DNA from: DATARH01 sp036489765
GTDB lineage: Bacteria; Pseudomonadota; Alphaproteobacteria; ATCC43930; CGMCC-115725
Length of the DNA stretch: 64,000 nt
NCBI GenBank assembly: GCA_036489765.1
Contig: DASXFE010000052.1
Location: 1-64,000 of the forward strand
Reading direction: 5' to 3'
Part shown: piece after piece, positions 17,423-26,242 of the stretch
Position numbering within the stretch: the first letter of the stretch is position 1
Layout: each line of letters opens with the position of its first letter
Made by a program: the position numbers and the translations under genes
The notes under the pieces: model-generated
What the model was told of the DNA's origin: nothing
The model's input: only the letters and a program-made list of their open reading frames with translations
Databases searched by the model: none

Positions 17423-18853
17423 TCACGCATCGTCAAGCGGCTCGACATTGACCCCGGCGTACAACCGACCACACCAGTTGTCGGCCATAAAATCAAAATT
17501 AATGGGCTCACCTTCGGTGACGGAAGCCTTAAGCGTCGTCCTGTTCGAGCGATAGTAGGGATGGACCGACTCGCTCAGTAAGCGATGGTTCTTTGAAATT
17601 CTTACGGTGTAGGAGTGCGCGCGGTCGCCCTCGAATATTCGCGTGGCGCATCTGATGCGGACATTGCCCGAACGGCGCGCGCTGTATGTCAGGCGCACGA
17701 CCGAACCCGGCCGGGGACTGACCCAACTCCACCCGATTTCCGAGCTGTCGGGGGCTTTCCACGCTTTCCCGTTCGAGGTGTCGGCCATCGGGACGAAAGC
17801 ATCGGTGCCCGCTGCGCGCCACAGATAGCGCCACCCTCCTTCATTCGGCTGGGCCAGTGAGAATTCCGCGGCGTTTTGGACCGGAAAATCGTTGATGTCG
17901 GTTGCCGGCACGCTCGGGTCGACGATGCCCAGATGTTCGTCGATCGACTCCGCGCGCCGTCGCCCTCCGACAACCGCGACCCCTTGGAGCTCCATTCCGA
18001 GCGTGTTGTACGCCAGAGCCTCGATCATGCGATGAGGTTCGAGCAGTTCCGACCGGTCGCGTCCGAACACATCCGAGAGCGTCAAATCGGGCGTGTCTTC
18101 CCGCGTGGTGGTGCCTATCTCGCACAGCGTCAGCCCCGCAGCCGCAAAGACGCATTGGAGTGACCGGGGCGTAAAATAGTGGATGTGCCCAGGATATTGC
18201 AGCCAGTGATAATCGTACCAGGATCGGGCCCGCGCACCCTGATAAAGCCCATTCGGCACGCGCACCCATACGACGCCGTCAGCCGGAAGTCTCGCCGCAA
18301 TCTCCTTGAGGACACTTACTGGATTGCGAAAATGCTCCAGGACGTGGGACATCATAAACATATCGATCCGCTCGTCCGGCCGCGCCGCCAAGAACTCACT
18401 CAGCGATTGACAGGACAACGCATCATTTCCGAGCGAGCGGCCAACGCGGATCGCGTCGCCCGACAGGTCCGAGCCGGTCGCATTGGCGCCGGCGCGGCGC
18501 AGATGATGGACCAGGATGCCGACGCCGCAGCCGATGTCATGAATACGCGGCGATCGGGACGCATTGCCGTACTTTTTCCAGCACGACAAAATATTATCCG
18601 TCCACGTTGACCAAGCCCCTTCGCCGTATTCGCGCCTCGCCATCGGCTCGAGCGGAATCTCATTCCAGTACGAATCGGCATAATATTCAGCAAGAAATTC
18701 CGGCTCCGGCACCGGATCAAATCGTAGATATCCACAACCCGTGCACTTCACGAGCGAGGCTTTACGGCTTCGGTACTGCATCGTCACAGGAAACGAATTC
18801 TGCAGATAGGGCTCCAAAGCGCAGCCGCAGAAATGCCCCTCACACTCGCTCAC
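17423..18853 (-). CDS. Class I SAM-dependent methyltransferase with N-terminal zinc-ribbon and C-terminal beta-rich domain
   Basis: A 476-residue protein starting at GTG with GGGAGC upstream. Residues 1-45 contain Cys pairs (CEGHFCGC and CTGCGYLRFDP) as in small metal-binding heads of polysaccharide methyltransferases. The Rossmann domain has motif I IHDIGCGVGILVHHLRRAG and HVLEHFRNP, close to families that methylate sugars or sugar-linked acceptors. The last 170 residues, after about 300, are Trp/Tyr-rich with beta-strand patterns (GWRYLWRAAG, GWSWVSPRPGS) and may bind carbohydrate. It lies in the capsule locus, so glycan methylation or chain capping is a fair inference. The C-terminal domain is not recognised. 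Confidence 0.8.
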   Translation of the reverse strand: MSECEGHFCGCALEPYLQNSFPVTMQYRSRKASLVKCTGCGYLRFDPVPEPEFLAEYYADSYWNEIPLEPMARREYGEGAWSTWTDNILSCWKKYGNASRSPRIHDIGCGVGILVHHLRRAGANATGSDLSGDAIRVGRSLGNDALSCQSLSEFLAARPDERIDMFMMSHVLEHFRNPVSVLKEIAARLPADGVVWVRVPNGLYQGARARSWYDYHWLQYPGHIHYFTPRSLQCVFAAAGLTLCEIGTTTREDTPDLTLSDVFGRDRSELLEPHRMIEALAYNTLGMELQGVAVVGGRRRAESIDEHLGIVDPSVPATDINDFPVQNAAEFSLAQPNEGGWRYLWRAAGTDAFVPMADTSNGKAWKAPDSSEIGWSWVSPRPGSVVRLTYSARRSGNVRIRCATRIFEGDRAHSYTVRISKNHRLLSESVHPYYRSNRTTLKASVTEGEPINFDFMADNWCGRLYAGVNVEPLDDA

Positions 18854-19408
18854 AAGCCGCTCCCGTCATAAGAACCCCGCAGGCTCAAGATTGCCACGTT
18901 TTGCCGTCATTCGGGCCGGAACCTTCCCGAGTGACGATGCCGACAAAGCTCCGACCGTGAGCCAATCTCCTGGCATGCACGCCCGATCTCTGCTCGTCGG
19001 ATCGGGTGGCGTTCCGTCGCCAGCTCATAAACGCCCCGTTTCAGGCCTCGGGCCACCGGCATCCTAGGCCCCCGCTCAGCCATCGACAGCGGCTACGATC
19101 AGATGATCGCAGGGCGTTCGAAACCCCTTGCGAAACACGGAGAGTTCGTCCATGAATCGGTCCCAATGACGCTGTATCTCTTATGCTTTAGTGAAAGAAA
19201 CTAGACGCAAGAATAGCTTCTCGACAACAGAAGACGAAAGCGGAATTTTTGAGACTCGGCATTTCTGGGAATTTTGAGACTCGGCATTTCTGAATCGCCA
19301 ATATCCGAACCCTTGAAATTTCCCCGAGACGATGTACCACCATCCGTTCCCCAGGTATTTTGCCCTTAGCACACCATAGAAACGTCGACAGATCTGGTAA
19401 TAAAGTAC
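18854..19408. other. 555-base non-coding, AT-rich region inside the polysaccharide locus
   Basis: No convincing gene is visible. The left part (to about 19140) is GC-rich without recognisable motifs; from about 19170 composition becomes clearly richer in A and T than anywhere else in the window. It contains a tandem duplication (19242-19292). It must hold the promoters of both flanking divergent genes, but no hexamer pair stands out. The compositional change suggests foreign or remnant DNA. Confidence 0.6.
19242..19292. repeat. Tandem direct repeat, 26 + 25 bp
   Basis: GGAATTTTTGAGACTCGGC followed by ATTTCTG (19242-19267) is immediately repeated with one T fewer (19268-19292). The two copies are otherwise identical. 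They lie 117 bases before the TPR/FkbM gene in the AT-rich stretch. Confidence 0.9.
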
Positions 19409-22123
19409 TTGAAGCTCCAAAACTCATATCAAAGCTCGAAATTCGCAGAGCGCAGCGCGCGGCGCGCCATCGCCCGCAACCCCTCGGAAGTCGCCGCCCA
19501 CATCAAGCTCAGCCTCATTCTGAGACAGCGTTCCGACGTCGCCGCCATCGGGGATTACGCCGGGTCGATCGAGACCATCATCGACCAGGAGGGCGCCAAC
19601 GGCACGGCGGTCCCCGAGCTCGCGAAGGTCGTCGCCGATTTGAGGCAGCACCTCGGCGACCACTCGCGGGCGCTCGGAAAGTGGCACCATGCCGCCTCGC
19701 ATTACCACTATGCCCTCAAACGGGACCCCAGCCGCGCGCCGATCTGGATCCAATACGGCCACGCGCTGAAGGAGAGCGGCAGGGCGGCAGACGCCGAAAC
19801 CGCCTATCGCAAGGCCATCGAGATCAATCCGGAGGATGGCGATGCCTATCTGCAGCTCGCCCGCACGCTGAAGCTGCAGGGCAAGGGCGGGTTTGTCGAA
19901 AACCTGCTCATGGCCTGCCGCGTGTCGCCGCCCGGCAGCACGCTCCACCAGAGCGCCACGGAAGATCTGGCGGCCGCCGGCTACTCCGAGAACGGAATGC
20001 AGCCGGCGCCCGGCTTCGACGCGCCGGCGGATGGCGGCGATACCGGCACGAATGCCGGCTTTTTCAACTTCGCCAACGCGGTTCGCGGACAGTTTGTCGC
20101 CGCGCTGATGGACGACGCGGTCGCGGCGCCGCGACCGGAACCCGAACCGCCGCCACCCGAGATCGTCGAACCGAGGGCCAGCGAGCTGGCCGATCGCCTC
20201 GACAGGATCTCGGCAAAGCTCAGCGAGCAGGAAATCAGCGTGGCCGCTCGGCTGGACTCGCTGGAGGTGGCGGCGAGAAACATCGAGGAGGCCCTTGCCG
20301 CCCGCTGCGCCGAGATCGTGGCAGCATCCTCGCGCGCGCTTCAGGAGACGCTGCTCGCGCAGATCTCCGCGGCGATGCAGCCGCTGGCAGGGTTGGTCCG
20401 GGATCAGCAGCAACAGGTCGAGACGACCGATGCGCTTCGCGGCGACCTCCTGGGAATGGAGCAGTCGCTCGAAACCTTTGCCACCCGGTCCGAGATGACG
20501 AGCTCCACGGCGGAGATGTCGCGGACATGGCATGCGGATGTCGTGCGCCTCACGGAGACGATCGACGCGCGCTTATCGGCGCTCCGCGAGGAACTGATCG
20601 ACCAGTTCTCCGCGATCAAGCGGCCTGTGGAACAGGCGCTCGCTTCCGATCGGGGGGCAGACCGGCAGCAGGTGGACGCGATCCAGGCGTCACTGGCGGA
20701 GGTCGGGACGCAGTTGCCGCATCGGCTCATCGACTTCTTGGACAGCCGGCTCCGCACCAACCACAACCGCCTCCTCGACGAGTTTGTAAAGGTCAAACAG
20801 CCGCTTGAGGCGCTGATCGACAGCCAGCGCGCGCAGGCCGAACGGATCAATGCCCGCGTTCGCGAATTTCATGAGGAGCTGCTCGACCAGTTTTACTCGA
20901 TCAAGCGTCCCATCGAGACGGTGGCCGGGGCTCAGCGCACCCAGACACAGCGGGCCGACGCGATCCAGGCGTCGCTGGCCGAGGTCGAAGCGCAGTTGCC
21001 GTATCAGCTCAACAATATATTGGACCGCCGCCTCGTGGCGTTGCGCGAGGAATTGCACGCCCATTTTGCGGCGTTGCCGGAGCTGGGCGCCGCGCTGAAG
21101 CTGCTGCAGCCGCATCTCGAGAGCGTCTTCACGGGACAGGCGCGGTACGAGGGCGCGATCGACGCGTTCGAACAGGGCCAGACAAGCAAGTTTGCCGAGG
21201 TTCGTGCGGCCCTCGGCGAGACGGCGGCACGCCTCGAAGCTCAACAGGGCCGCCTTTTGGAGGTACAGAAGCAAGGCGCCGGCGAGATCGATCGGCTGCG
21301 CGGCTACGCCGAGCTCTTGGTCAATCGCCACGTCATTCCGCTGGCGAACAGCGTCGTCGCGATCAGGTCGCCCTACGGCTATGTCTTCGCGCCGGCGGAG
21401 GACGCGCAACTTGTCGCGCATATCGGCGACGGTACCCCGCACGAGCCGGGCACCAGCGCGATGATCGGGCGGATTCTGCAACCCGGCGACACCGCGATCG
21501 ACGCCGGCGCCCACATCGGATTGATGACGCTGCTGATGTCACGCGCGGTCGGCCCGCAAGGCAAGGTCATCGCGATCGAGCCCGCGCCCGTGCCCCTCGC
21601 TTATCTCAAGCTGATGCTGCAGATCCAGGGCCTCACGGACATCGTGGACGTGCATTCCGTCGCGCTGTCTAACGGAATCGGCGAAGCCGAGTTGCATATC
21701 GGCACCACCGCCGGCATTTCATCGCTGCTGCCGCTTCCCAACAGCGTCGAGACGGTTAGAGTGCAGACCAGCACCCTGAACCGCCTTGTCGCTCGAGGGC
21801 GCAAGGTAGCGCTCGTCAAGATGGACATCGAGGGGATGGAGCCACAAGCCGTCGCGGGGATGCAGCGACTGGTCGCCGACAATCCGGAGATCATCGTGGT
21901 TGCCGAATTCGGTCCGAGCCATCTCGTGCGCGCCGGCATCAGCGTCGACGAATGGCTCGGCGCATTCCGTGCCATCGGTTTCGACGAGATGTACGAGATC
22001 GACGAGAACCTCGTGCAATGTCATGAGCTGCGCAGCGTCGCCGAACTGGGTTCCGTGTATTCCGTCAACCTCGTGATGGCGCGTACCGGCGCCGAGCGCC
22101 TCGCCCGGTTGCCCATACTCTGA
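19409..22123 (+). CDS. Multidomain protein: TPR repeats, coiled coil with internal repeats, C-terminal FkbM-family methyltransferase
   Basis: A 904-residue protein. Residues about 5-180 contain tetratricopeptide repeats (AAYRKAIEINPEDGDAYLQL-like). Residues about 250-650 are a long helical, probably coiled-coil region with internally duplicated segments: D-Q/E-F-x-x-(I/V)-K-(R/Q)-P occurs three times (codons near 20594, 20771, 20879), and DAIQASLAEV twice. Residues about 690-880 form an FkbM-type methyltransferase: DAGAHIGLMTLL (SAM binding), IAIEPAPVPLAYL, VALVKMDIEGMEP. FkbM enzymes often O-methylate sugars or polyketides. The TTG start is uncertain; an in-frame CTG at 19394 and a stop at 19367 bound it. 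Next come glycosyltransferases, so glycan-chain methylation or length control is inferred. Confidence 0.82.
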   Translation: MKLQNSYQSSKFAERSARRAIARNPSEVAAHIKLSLILRQRSDVAAIGDYAGSIETIIDQEGANGTAVPELAKVVADLRQHLGDHSRALGKWHHAASHYHYALKRDPSRAPIWIQYGHALKESGRAADAETAYRKAIEINPEDGDAYLQLARTLKLQGKGGFVENLLMACRVSPPGSTLHQSATEDLAAAGYSENGMQPAPGFDAPADGGDTGTNAGFFNFANAVRGQFVAALMDDAVAAPRPEPEPPPPEIVEPRASELADRLDRISAKLSEQEISVAARLDSLEVAARNIEEALAARCAEIVAASSRALQETLLAQISAAMQPLAGLVRDQQQQVETTDALRGDLLGMEQSLETFATRSEMTSSTAEMSRTWHADVVRLTETIDARLSALREELIDQFSAIKRPVEQALASDRGADRQQVDAIQASLAEVGTQLPHRLIDFLDSRLRTNHNRLLDEFVKVKQPLEALIDSQRAQAERINARVREFHEELLDQFYSIKRPIETVAGAQRTQTQRADAIQASLAEVEAQLPYQLNNILDRRLVALREELHAHFAALPELGAALKLLQPHLESVFTGQARYEGAIDAFEQGQTSKFAEVRAALGETAARLEAQQGRLLEVQKQGAGEIDRLRGYAELLVNRHVIPLANSVVAIRSPYGYVFAPAEDAQLVAHIGDGTPHEPGTSAMIGRILQPGDTAIDAGAHIGLMTLLMSRAVGPQGKVIAIEPAPVPLAYLKLMLQIQGLTDIVDVHSVALSNGIGEAELHIGTTAGISSLLPLPNSVETVRVQTSTLNRLVARGRKVALVKMDIEGMEPQAVAGMQRLVADNPEIIVVAEFGPSHLVRAGISVDEWLGAFRAIGFDEMYEIDENLVQCHELRSVAELGSVYSVNLVMARTGAERLARLPIL

Positions 22124-22180
22124 ACCTGCCTGTCTTTCGACACGCGGCCGCCCCCTTGCGCGAACCCTGGATGGCAGATC

Positions 22181-23209
22181 ATGCGCGTAATCTTGGTGTC
22201 GACGGCTGTTCCGGTGATGTACGGCGGCGCCCGCTTCATCGTCGATTGGCTGGAACTGGTGCTCAAGCAGTACGGGCATCAGGTCGAGACGGTGTACCTG
22301 CCGGCCGTCGATCACAGCGACACCCGGTATTTCGAGCAGATGCTTAACTTCCGGTTGTGCAACCTGGCCGAGTTTGCCGACCGGATCATCACCTTCCGCC
22401 CGCCGTCGCACATGGTTCAGCACCCGTGCAAGGTGATGTGGTTCATCCATCACCTGCGGGTGTTCTACGATGTCTGGCACGTCTATCGACCGGTTCCCGA
22501 TACGGCCTATTGGCGTGCCTACCGGGCGCGGCTGATGGCGGCCGACCGGGTAGCCTTGTCGGAGGCGCACCGGGTATTCACCAACTCGCTGACAGTCAGC
22601 GAGCGCGTCAAGAACTTCAACGGGGTCGACACCGAGGTGCTCTACCCTCCGCTGATGAACCCCGAGCGGTTTTACTTCGACAGCTACGGCGACGAGATCG
22701 TCTGCGTCTGCCGCTTCGAGCATCACAAGCGGCAGTATCTGCTGGCCGAGGCGATGCGGCATGTTCGTACCCCGGTCCGCCTCAGGCTCTGCGGGGCCTC
22801 GACAGAAGCCTTGGCTCGGGTCGAGGCGGTCGCGGAGGAGATTCCCGCCGGACGGGTGACTATCGAGGCGCGCTGGATCAGCGAAGAGGAAAAGGCCGAG
22901 CGCCTGGCCTCGGCGCTGGCCATCGCCTATGTGCCGATCGAAGAGGATGGGTACGGCTATCCGGTGCTCGAGGCAGCGCACGCGCGCAAGGCCTCGATCG
23001 TCACCGATGACGGCGGGGCGGTGCGCGAGTTTGTGCGCGACGGGGTGGAGGGGTTCGTGCTGCCGCCCGACCCCAAGGCGATTGCCGAGATATTCGACCG
23101 GTTGTGGTCGGACCGTAAGCTGGCGGCGCGGTTGGGCGACGGGGCGGCGGCGCGGATCGACGAACTCGGCATCGGTTGGCCGCGCGTGGTGGAAAGATTG
23201 CTCTCGTGA
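22181..23209 (+). CDS. Glycosyltransferase family 4 protein
   Basis: A 342-residue GT-B fold enzyme with the first Rossmann half starting MRVILVSTAVPVMYGGARF and a C-terminal nucleotide-sugar-binding half containing the E-x7-E pattern (EEDGYGYPVLEAAHA). It would transfer a hexose from a nucleotide donor to a lipid- or glycan-linked acceptor on the cytoplasmic membrane face. It is clearly a paralogue of the next gene: both share IH-x-x-R-x-x-YD-x-W in the N-terminal half and KRQYLL-x-EAM-x-H in the C-terminal half. Its stop overlaps the next GTG start by four bases. Confidence 0.9.
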   Translation: MRVILVSTAVPVMYGGARFIVDWLELVLKQYGHQVETVYLPAVDHSDTRYFEQMLNFRLCNLAEFADRIITFRPPSHMVQHPCKVMWFIHHLRVFYDVWHVYRPVPDTAYWRAYRARLMAADRVALSEAHRVFTNSLTVSERVKNFNGVDTEVLYPPLMNPERFYFDSYGDEIVCVCRFEHHKRQYLLAEAMRHVRTPVRLRLCGASTEALARVEAVAEEIPAGRVTIEARWISEEEKAERLASALAIAYVPIEEDGYGYPVLEAAHARKASIVTDDGGAVREFVRDGVEGFVLPPDPKAIAEIFDRLWSDRKLAARLGDGAAARIDELGIGWPRVVERLLS

Positions 23210-24243
23210 AAGTACTCGTCCTCAACACGATGACGCCATTCGGGTGGGGTGGCGCCGAGGAATTGGCGTTTCACCTGACGAAAAACCTCAACGCCGCCGG
23301 GGCGGATGCCGAACAGTTCCGTATCCCGTTTCAGTGGAACCCGCCCGAGCGCCTGATCGAAAGCATGCTCTTTTTTCGCGGATTGCGGACCTGGAACGTC
23401 GATCGCATGATCGCGTTCCGCTTTCCGGCCTATCTGATGCCGCACGACAACAAGGTGCTGTGGGTGATCCACCAGTTCCGGCAGGCCTATGATTTGTGGG
23501 ATGCCGGAATGAGCAATATCGAGGACTCCGAGCGCGGCCGTGAGATCCGCGCGACCATCAAGCGCGCCGACGAGATGGCGTTTGCCGAGGCAGTGAAAAT
23601 CTTCACCAACCACCAGACCACGGCCGACCGGTTGAAGCATTACAACGGGTGGGACGGCGAGGTGCTCCTGCCGCCGCTGAACGACCCCGAGCTGTTCATG
23701 GGGGGCGAGCGCGAGAACTACATCCTCGCCAGCGGGCGGGTGAACAGCGGCAAGCGGCAATATCTGCTGGTCGAGGCCATGGCCCATAGCCGAAGCAATG
23801 TCCGGCTGGTGATCGCCGGGCCGCCGGATTCTCCCGGCGACGCCGATGCGTTGCGCGCCCTGGTCGCCGAGCGCGGGCTGAGCGACCGCGTATCGCTCGA
23901 CCTGCGCTTTCTGCCCCGCGAGAAATTGGCCGACTACGTCAACCGCGCATTCGCCGTCGCGTACATGCCGTACGACGAGGACGGGATCGGCTACGTCACG
24001 ATGGAGGCGGCCAACGCCGGCAAGCCCGTCATCACGCTGGGGGATTCCGGCGGCGTCCTCGACCTCGTGAAGGACGGCGAGACCGGCCGCGTGTGCGAGC
24101 CAACGGCGGAGGCCCTCGCCGCCGCGATCGACGATTTGGTCGGGGCCCCGGCCAGATCGCTGCGACTGGGCGAGCAGGCCCGCACCGCCTGGGCCGCGCG
24201 GGAGATCACCTGGGCCAAGACGATCGAGCGGCTACTAGCATAG
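23206..24243 (+). CDS. Glycosyltransferase family 4 protein, paralogue of the preceding gene
   Basis: A 345-residue GT4 enzyme starting at a GTG that overlaps the previous stop (GTGA), so translation is coupled. The N-terminus VKVLVLNTMTPFGWGGAEE carries the glycine-rich acceptor loop, and the C-terminal half has DEDGIGYVTMEAANAGKP with the family Glu pair. It shares conserved blocks in both halves with the upstream GT, suggesting local gene duplication and perhaps sequential addition of related sugars. The downstream GT gene starts 11 bases later behind AAGGAG, so the three are one operon. Confidence 0.9.
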   Translation: MKVLVLNTMTPFGWGGAEELAFHLTKNLNAAGADAEQFRIPFQWNPPERLIESMLFFRGLRTWNVDRMIAFRFPAYLMPHDNKVLWVIHQFRQAYDLWDAGMSNIEDSERGREIRATIKRADEMAFAEAVKIFTNHQTTADRLKHYNGWDGEVLLPPLNDPELFMGGERENYILASGRVNSGKRQYLLVEAMAHSRSNVRLVIAGPPDSPGDADALRALVAERGLSDRVSLDLRFLPREKLADYVNRAFAVAYMPYDEDGIGYVTMEAANAGKPVITLGDSGGVLDLVKDGETGRVCEPTAEALAAAIDDLVGAPARSLRLGEQARTAWAAREITWAKTIERLLA

Positions 24244-24254
24244 GTAAGGAGCGA

Positions 24255-25574
24255 ATGCGCATTGCTTGGGTGACCCCGTGGCACGATCGCTCGTCCATTG
24301 CCGCCGACAGCAAGCTGATCGCCGAGGCCATGGCGGCGCGCGGGATCGAGATGGCTATCCTGCGGGCCGAGATCGGCGACGCCGCAAACCTTCCGGCGAG
24401 ACCGACGGACCTGCCGATTTATCCGGCCGGCTTTGCCACGCGGGAATGGCTGCGCGACGAGTTCGATACGGTGATCTACTCGCTCGGCGACCATTACCTC
24501 TACCACGGTGATGCGATCCGCCTGATGCGGGTCCACCCCGGCATCACGGTCATTCATGATGTCTGGGTGGCGGGCGTGGTCCGCGGCTGGGCGGTCTCGT
24601 CCGGCGCCCCATCCTTTCCGGCCACGGCTGCGACCCTCCTCTATGGCGCCCCGCCCCCGGCGGCCGCACCGATCGAGTGGCTCTTCGCCAATCAGCCGAT
24701 GACCGAATGGGCCGCATCGCTGTCGGTCGGCGCCGTCGTCCATTCGATGCATTACGAGCCGCGCGTCAGGGCCGCGTGCAGCGGTCCCGTCTCGGTGTTG
24801 CGCATCCCGGCCGAGCGGCACGATCTCGGCATCCCCGCGCCTCGCCGCCGCGGACCCAACGACCCGGTGGTCATCGCTACGCTCGGCAACATTCATCCCT
24901 ACAAGATCGTCTCGGAGATCATTCAGGCGATCGGCGCCTCCCCGCGGCTGCGCGCGCTGTGCCAGTACCGGCTGATCGGCAGCGCGGACGAGCCGCTGCG
25001 GAGCGAGCTGTTGGAACTGGCCGGGCGGCTCGGCGTGGCGCTCGACATCAGCGGCTTTCTCAGCGATGCCGATTTTGCCGCGGCGATCGCCGAGACCGAC
25101 GTCGTTTGCTGCCTGCGCCGGCCGATCATGGAGGGAACCTCGGGCAGCATGCTGACGGCGCTGTTGGCCTCCCGGCCGACCCTCGTGTGCGATGGCGGCG
25201 CCTATGCCGAGGTGCCGGACAAACTGGTCGCAAAGATCCCGCCGGAGGCGCCGGGCGACGCGATCACCGCTGGGCTCGAGCGCCTCGTCTTCGCGCCCGA
25301 CGCCGCACGAGAGATGGGGGCGCGTGCCCGCCAGTGGGTCTTGGACAGCTATTCGCTAGAGGATTACGTCTCGGGCTTGATCGCGCTGGCGCAACAGGTT
25401 ATCTCGCGAGCGCCGCTTGCCGATGTCGCGCGATACGTCACCACTCAGGCGAGGTTGCTCGGCCTCTCACCCTCCGATCCGGCGCTCGCGCGCATCGCCG
25501 CCGAGGCCGACTGTCTCTTTGCTGACTCCGACGCGAACGGCTGGGTCGAAACGCACACGCCTCATCTCCGGTGA
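24255..25574 (+). CDS. Glycosyltransferase (GT-B fold, family 4-like)
   Basis: A 439-residue protein beginning MRIAWVTPWHDRSSIAADS, with AGGAG five bases upstream. The C-terminal half has the usual donor-site patterns (VVIATLGNIHPYKI, then CLRRPIMEGTSGSMLTALLA with a Glu in the place of the second conserved acid). It is longer and more divergent than the two preceding glycosyltransferases and has an added C-terminal helical segment of about 60 residues. It is the last gene of the plus-strand GT operon and converges on the phosphoesterase gene after 15 bases. The donor sugar is not predictable. Confidence 0.85.
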   Translation: MRIAWVTPWHDRSSIAADSKLIAEAMAARGIEMAILRAEIGDAANLPARPTDLPIYPAGFATREWLRDEFDTVIYSLGDHYLYHGDAIRLMRVHPGITVIHDVWVAGVVRGWAVSSGAPSFPATAATLLYGAPPPAAAPIEWLFANQPMTEWAASLSVGAVVHSMHYEPRVRAACSGPVSVLRIPAERHDLGIPAPRRRGPNDPVVIATLGNIHPYKIVSEIIQAIGASPRLRALCQYRLIGSADEPLRSELLELAGRLGVALDISGFLSDADFAAAIAETDVVCCLRRPIMEGTSGSMLTALLASRPTLVCDGGAYAEVPDKLVAKIPPEAPGDAITAGLERLVFAPDAAREMGARARQWVLDSYSLEDYVSGLIALAQQVISRAPLADVARYVTTQARLLGLSPSDPALARIAAEADCLFADSDANGWVETHTPHLR

Positions 25575-25589
25575 GGCGGCCGCACCCGA

Positions 25590-26231
25590 TTATCCCGGCA
25601 GCTTTGAATAGTAATAATCGAGGCAGGCGCGGGGATAGTTCAGCCGCTTCATCTCGGATATGAGAATTTCGACCGGATAGTCGCGCTCCATCAGCGCCAC
25701 GTCGCCGGAGCCGGTATCGACCAGCGCATAATTCAGCCGGTCCACGCGGCGACGGTTCTGGCCGATGCTGCCGCAATTGACTATCCGGTTGCGCTTTCGG
25801 GTGACGTCGAACGCATGATGCGTGTGCCCGATGAAATAGCTTCCGTCGACAGGAACCTCGGTATCCGCATAGATGCGCCGGTGATCGATCGTGTGAACGC
25901 AGGAAAAGTCACCGAGATCATGCTGGAGCGCAAGGTTTTCGATCAGCGATCGCCGGGTAAAGCGGGCGATCGAGGCCGCGTAGAATTGCTGCACCAGCGG
26001 ATGCTCGTCCGCGATCGCCTCGGTGCCGAGAAACAGCCGCTCGTGGTTTCCCTCGATAAATACGATCCCCGGCAGGCTGACGACGACATCGAGGCATTCG
26101 TCGTTCCACGGCCCGTAATTCACGACGTCGCCGAGACAGACATACCCGTCAACGCGGCCCCGCGTGTCGGCAACAAAGGTCTCCAGCGCCGGCAAATTGG
26201 CATGGACATCGCTAAAGACGGCGACCCGCAT
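25590..26231 (-). CDS. Calcineurin-like metallophosphoesterase (YfcE-like)
   Basis: A 213-residue phosphoesterase with all the binuclear metal motifs: FSDVHAN near residue 7, CLGDVVNYGP, GNHE and GHTHHAF. This family hydrolyses phosphodiesters or phosphomonoesters, usually of small nucleotides or sugars. It is the last gene of a minus-strand operon: gmd, ATP-grasp, epimerase, phosphoesterase, with 11 bases between the epimerase stop and its ATG. Its presence among nucleotide-sugar genes suggests dephosphorylation of a sugar intermediate, or signalling, but the sequence does not decide. Confidence 0.88.
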   Translation of the reverse strand: MRVAVFSDVHANLPALETFVADTRGRVDGYVCLGDVVNYGPWNDECLDVVVSLPGIVFIEGNHERLFLGTEAIADEHPLVQQFYAASIARFTRRSLIENLALQHDLGDFSCVHTIDHRRIYADTEVPVDGSYFIGHTHHAFDVTRKRNRIVNCGSIGQNRRRVDRLNYALVDTGSGDVALMERDYPVEILISEMKRLNYPRACLDYYYSKLPG

Positions 26232-26242
26232 GGCTATTGTCC

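Noticed and set aside
19181..19427. Two 79-codon minus-strand frames in the AT-rich spacer
   Set aside because: No ribosome site, no family resemblance and the tandem repeat generates repeated peptides; more likely non-coding.
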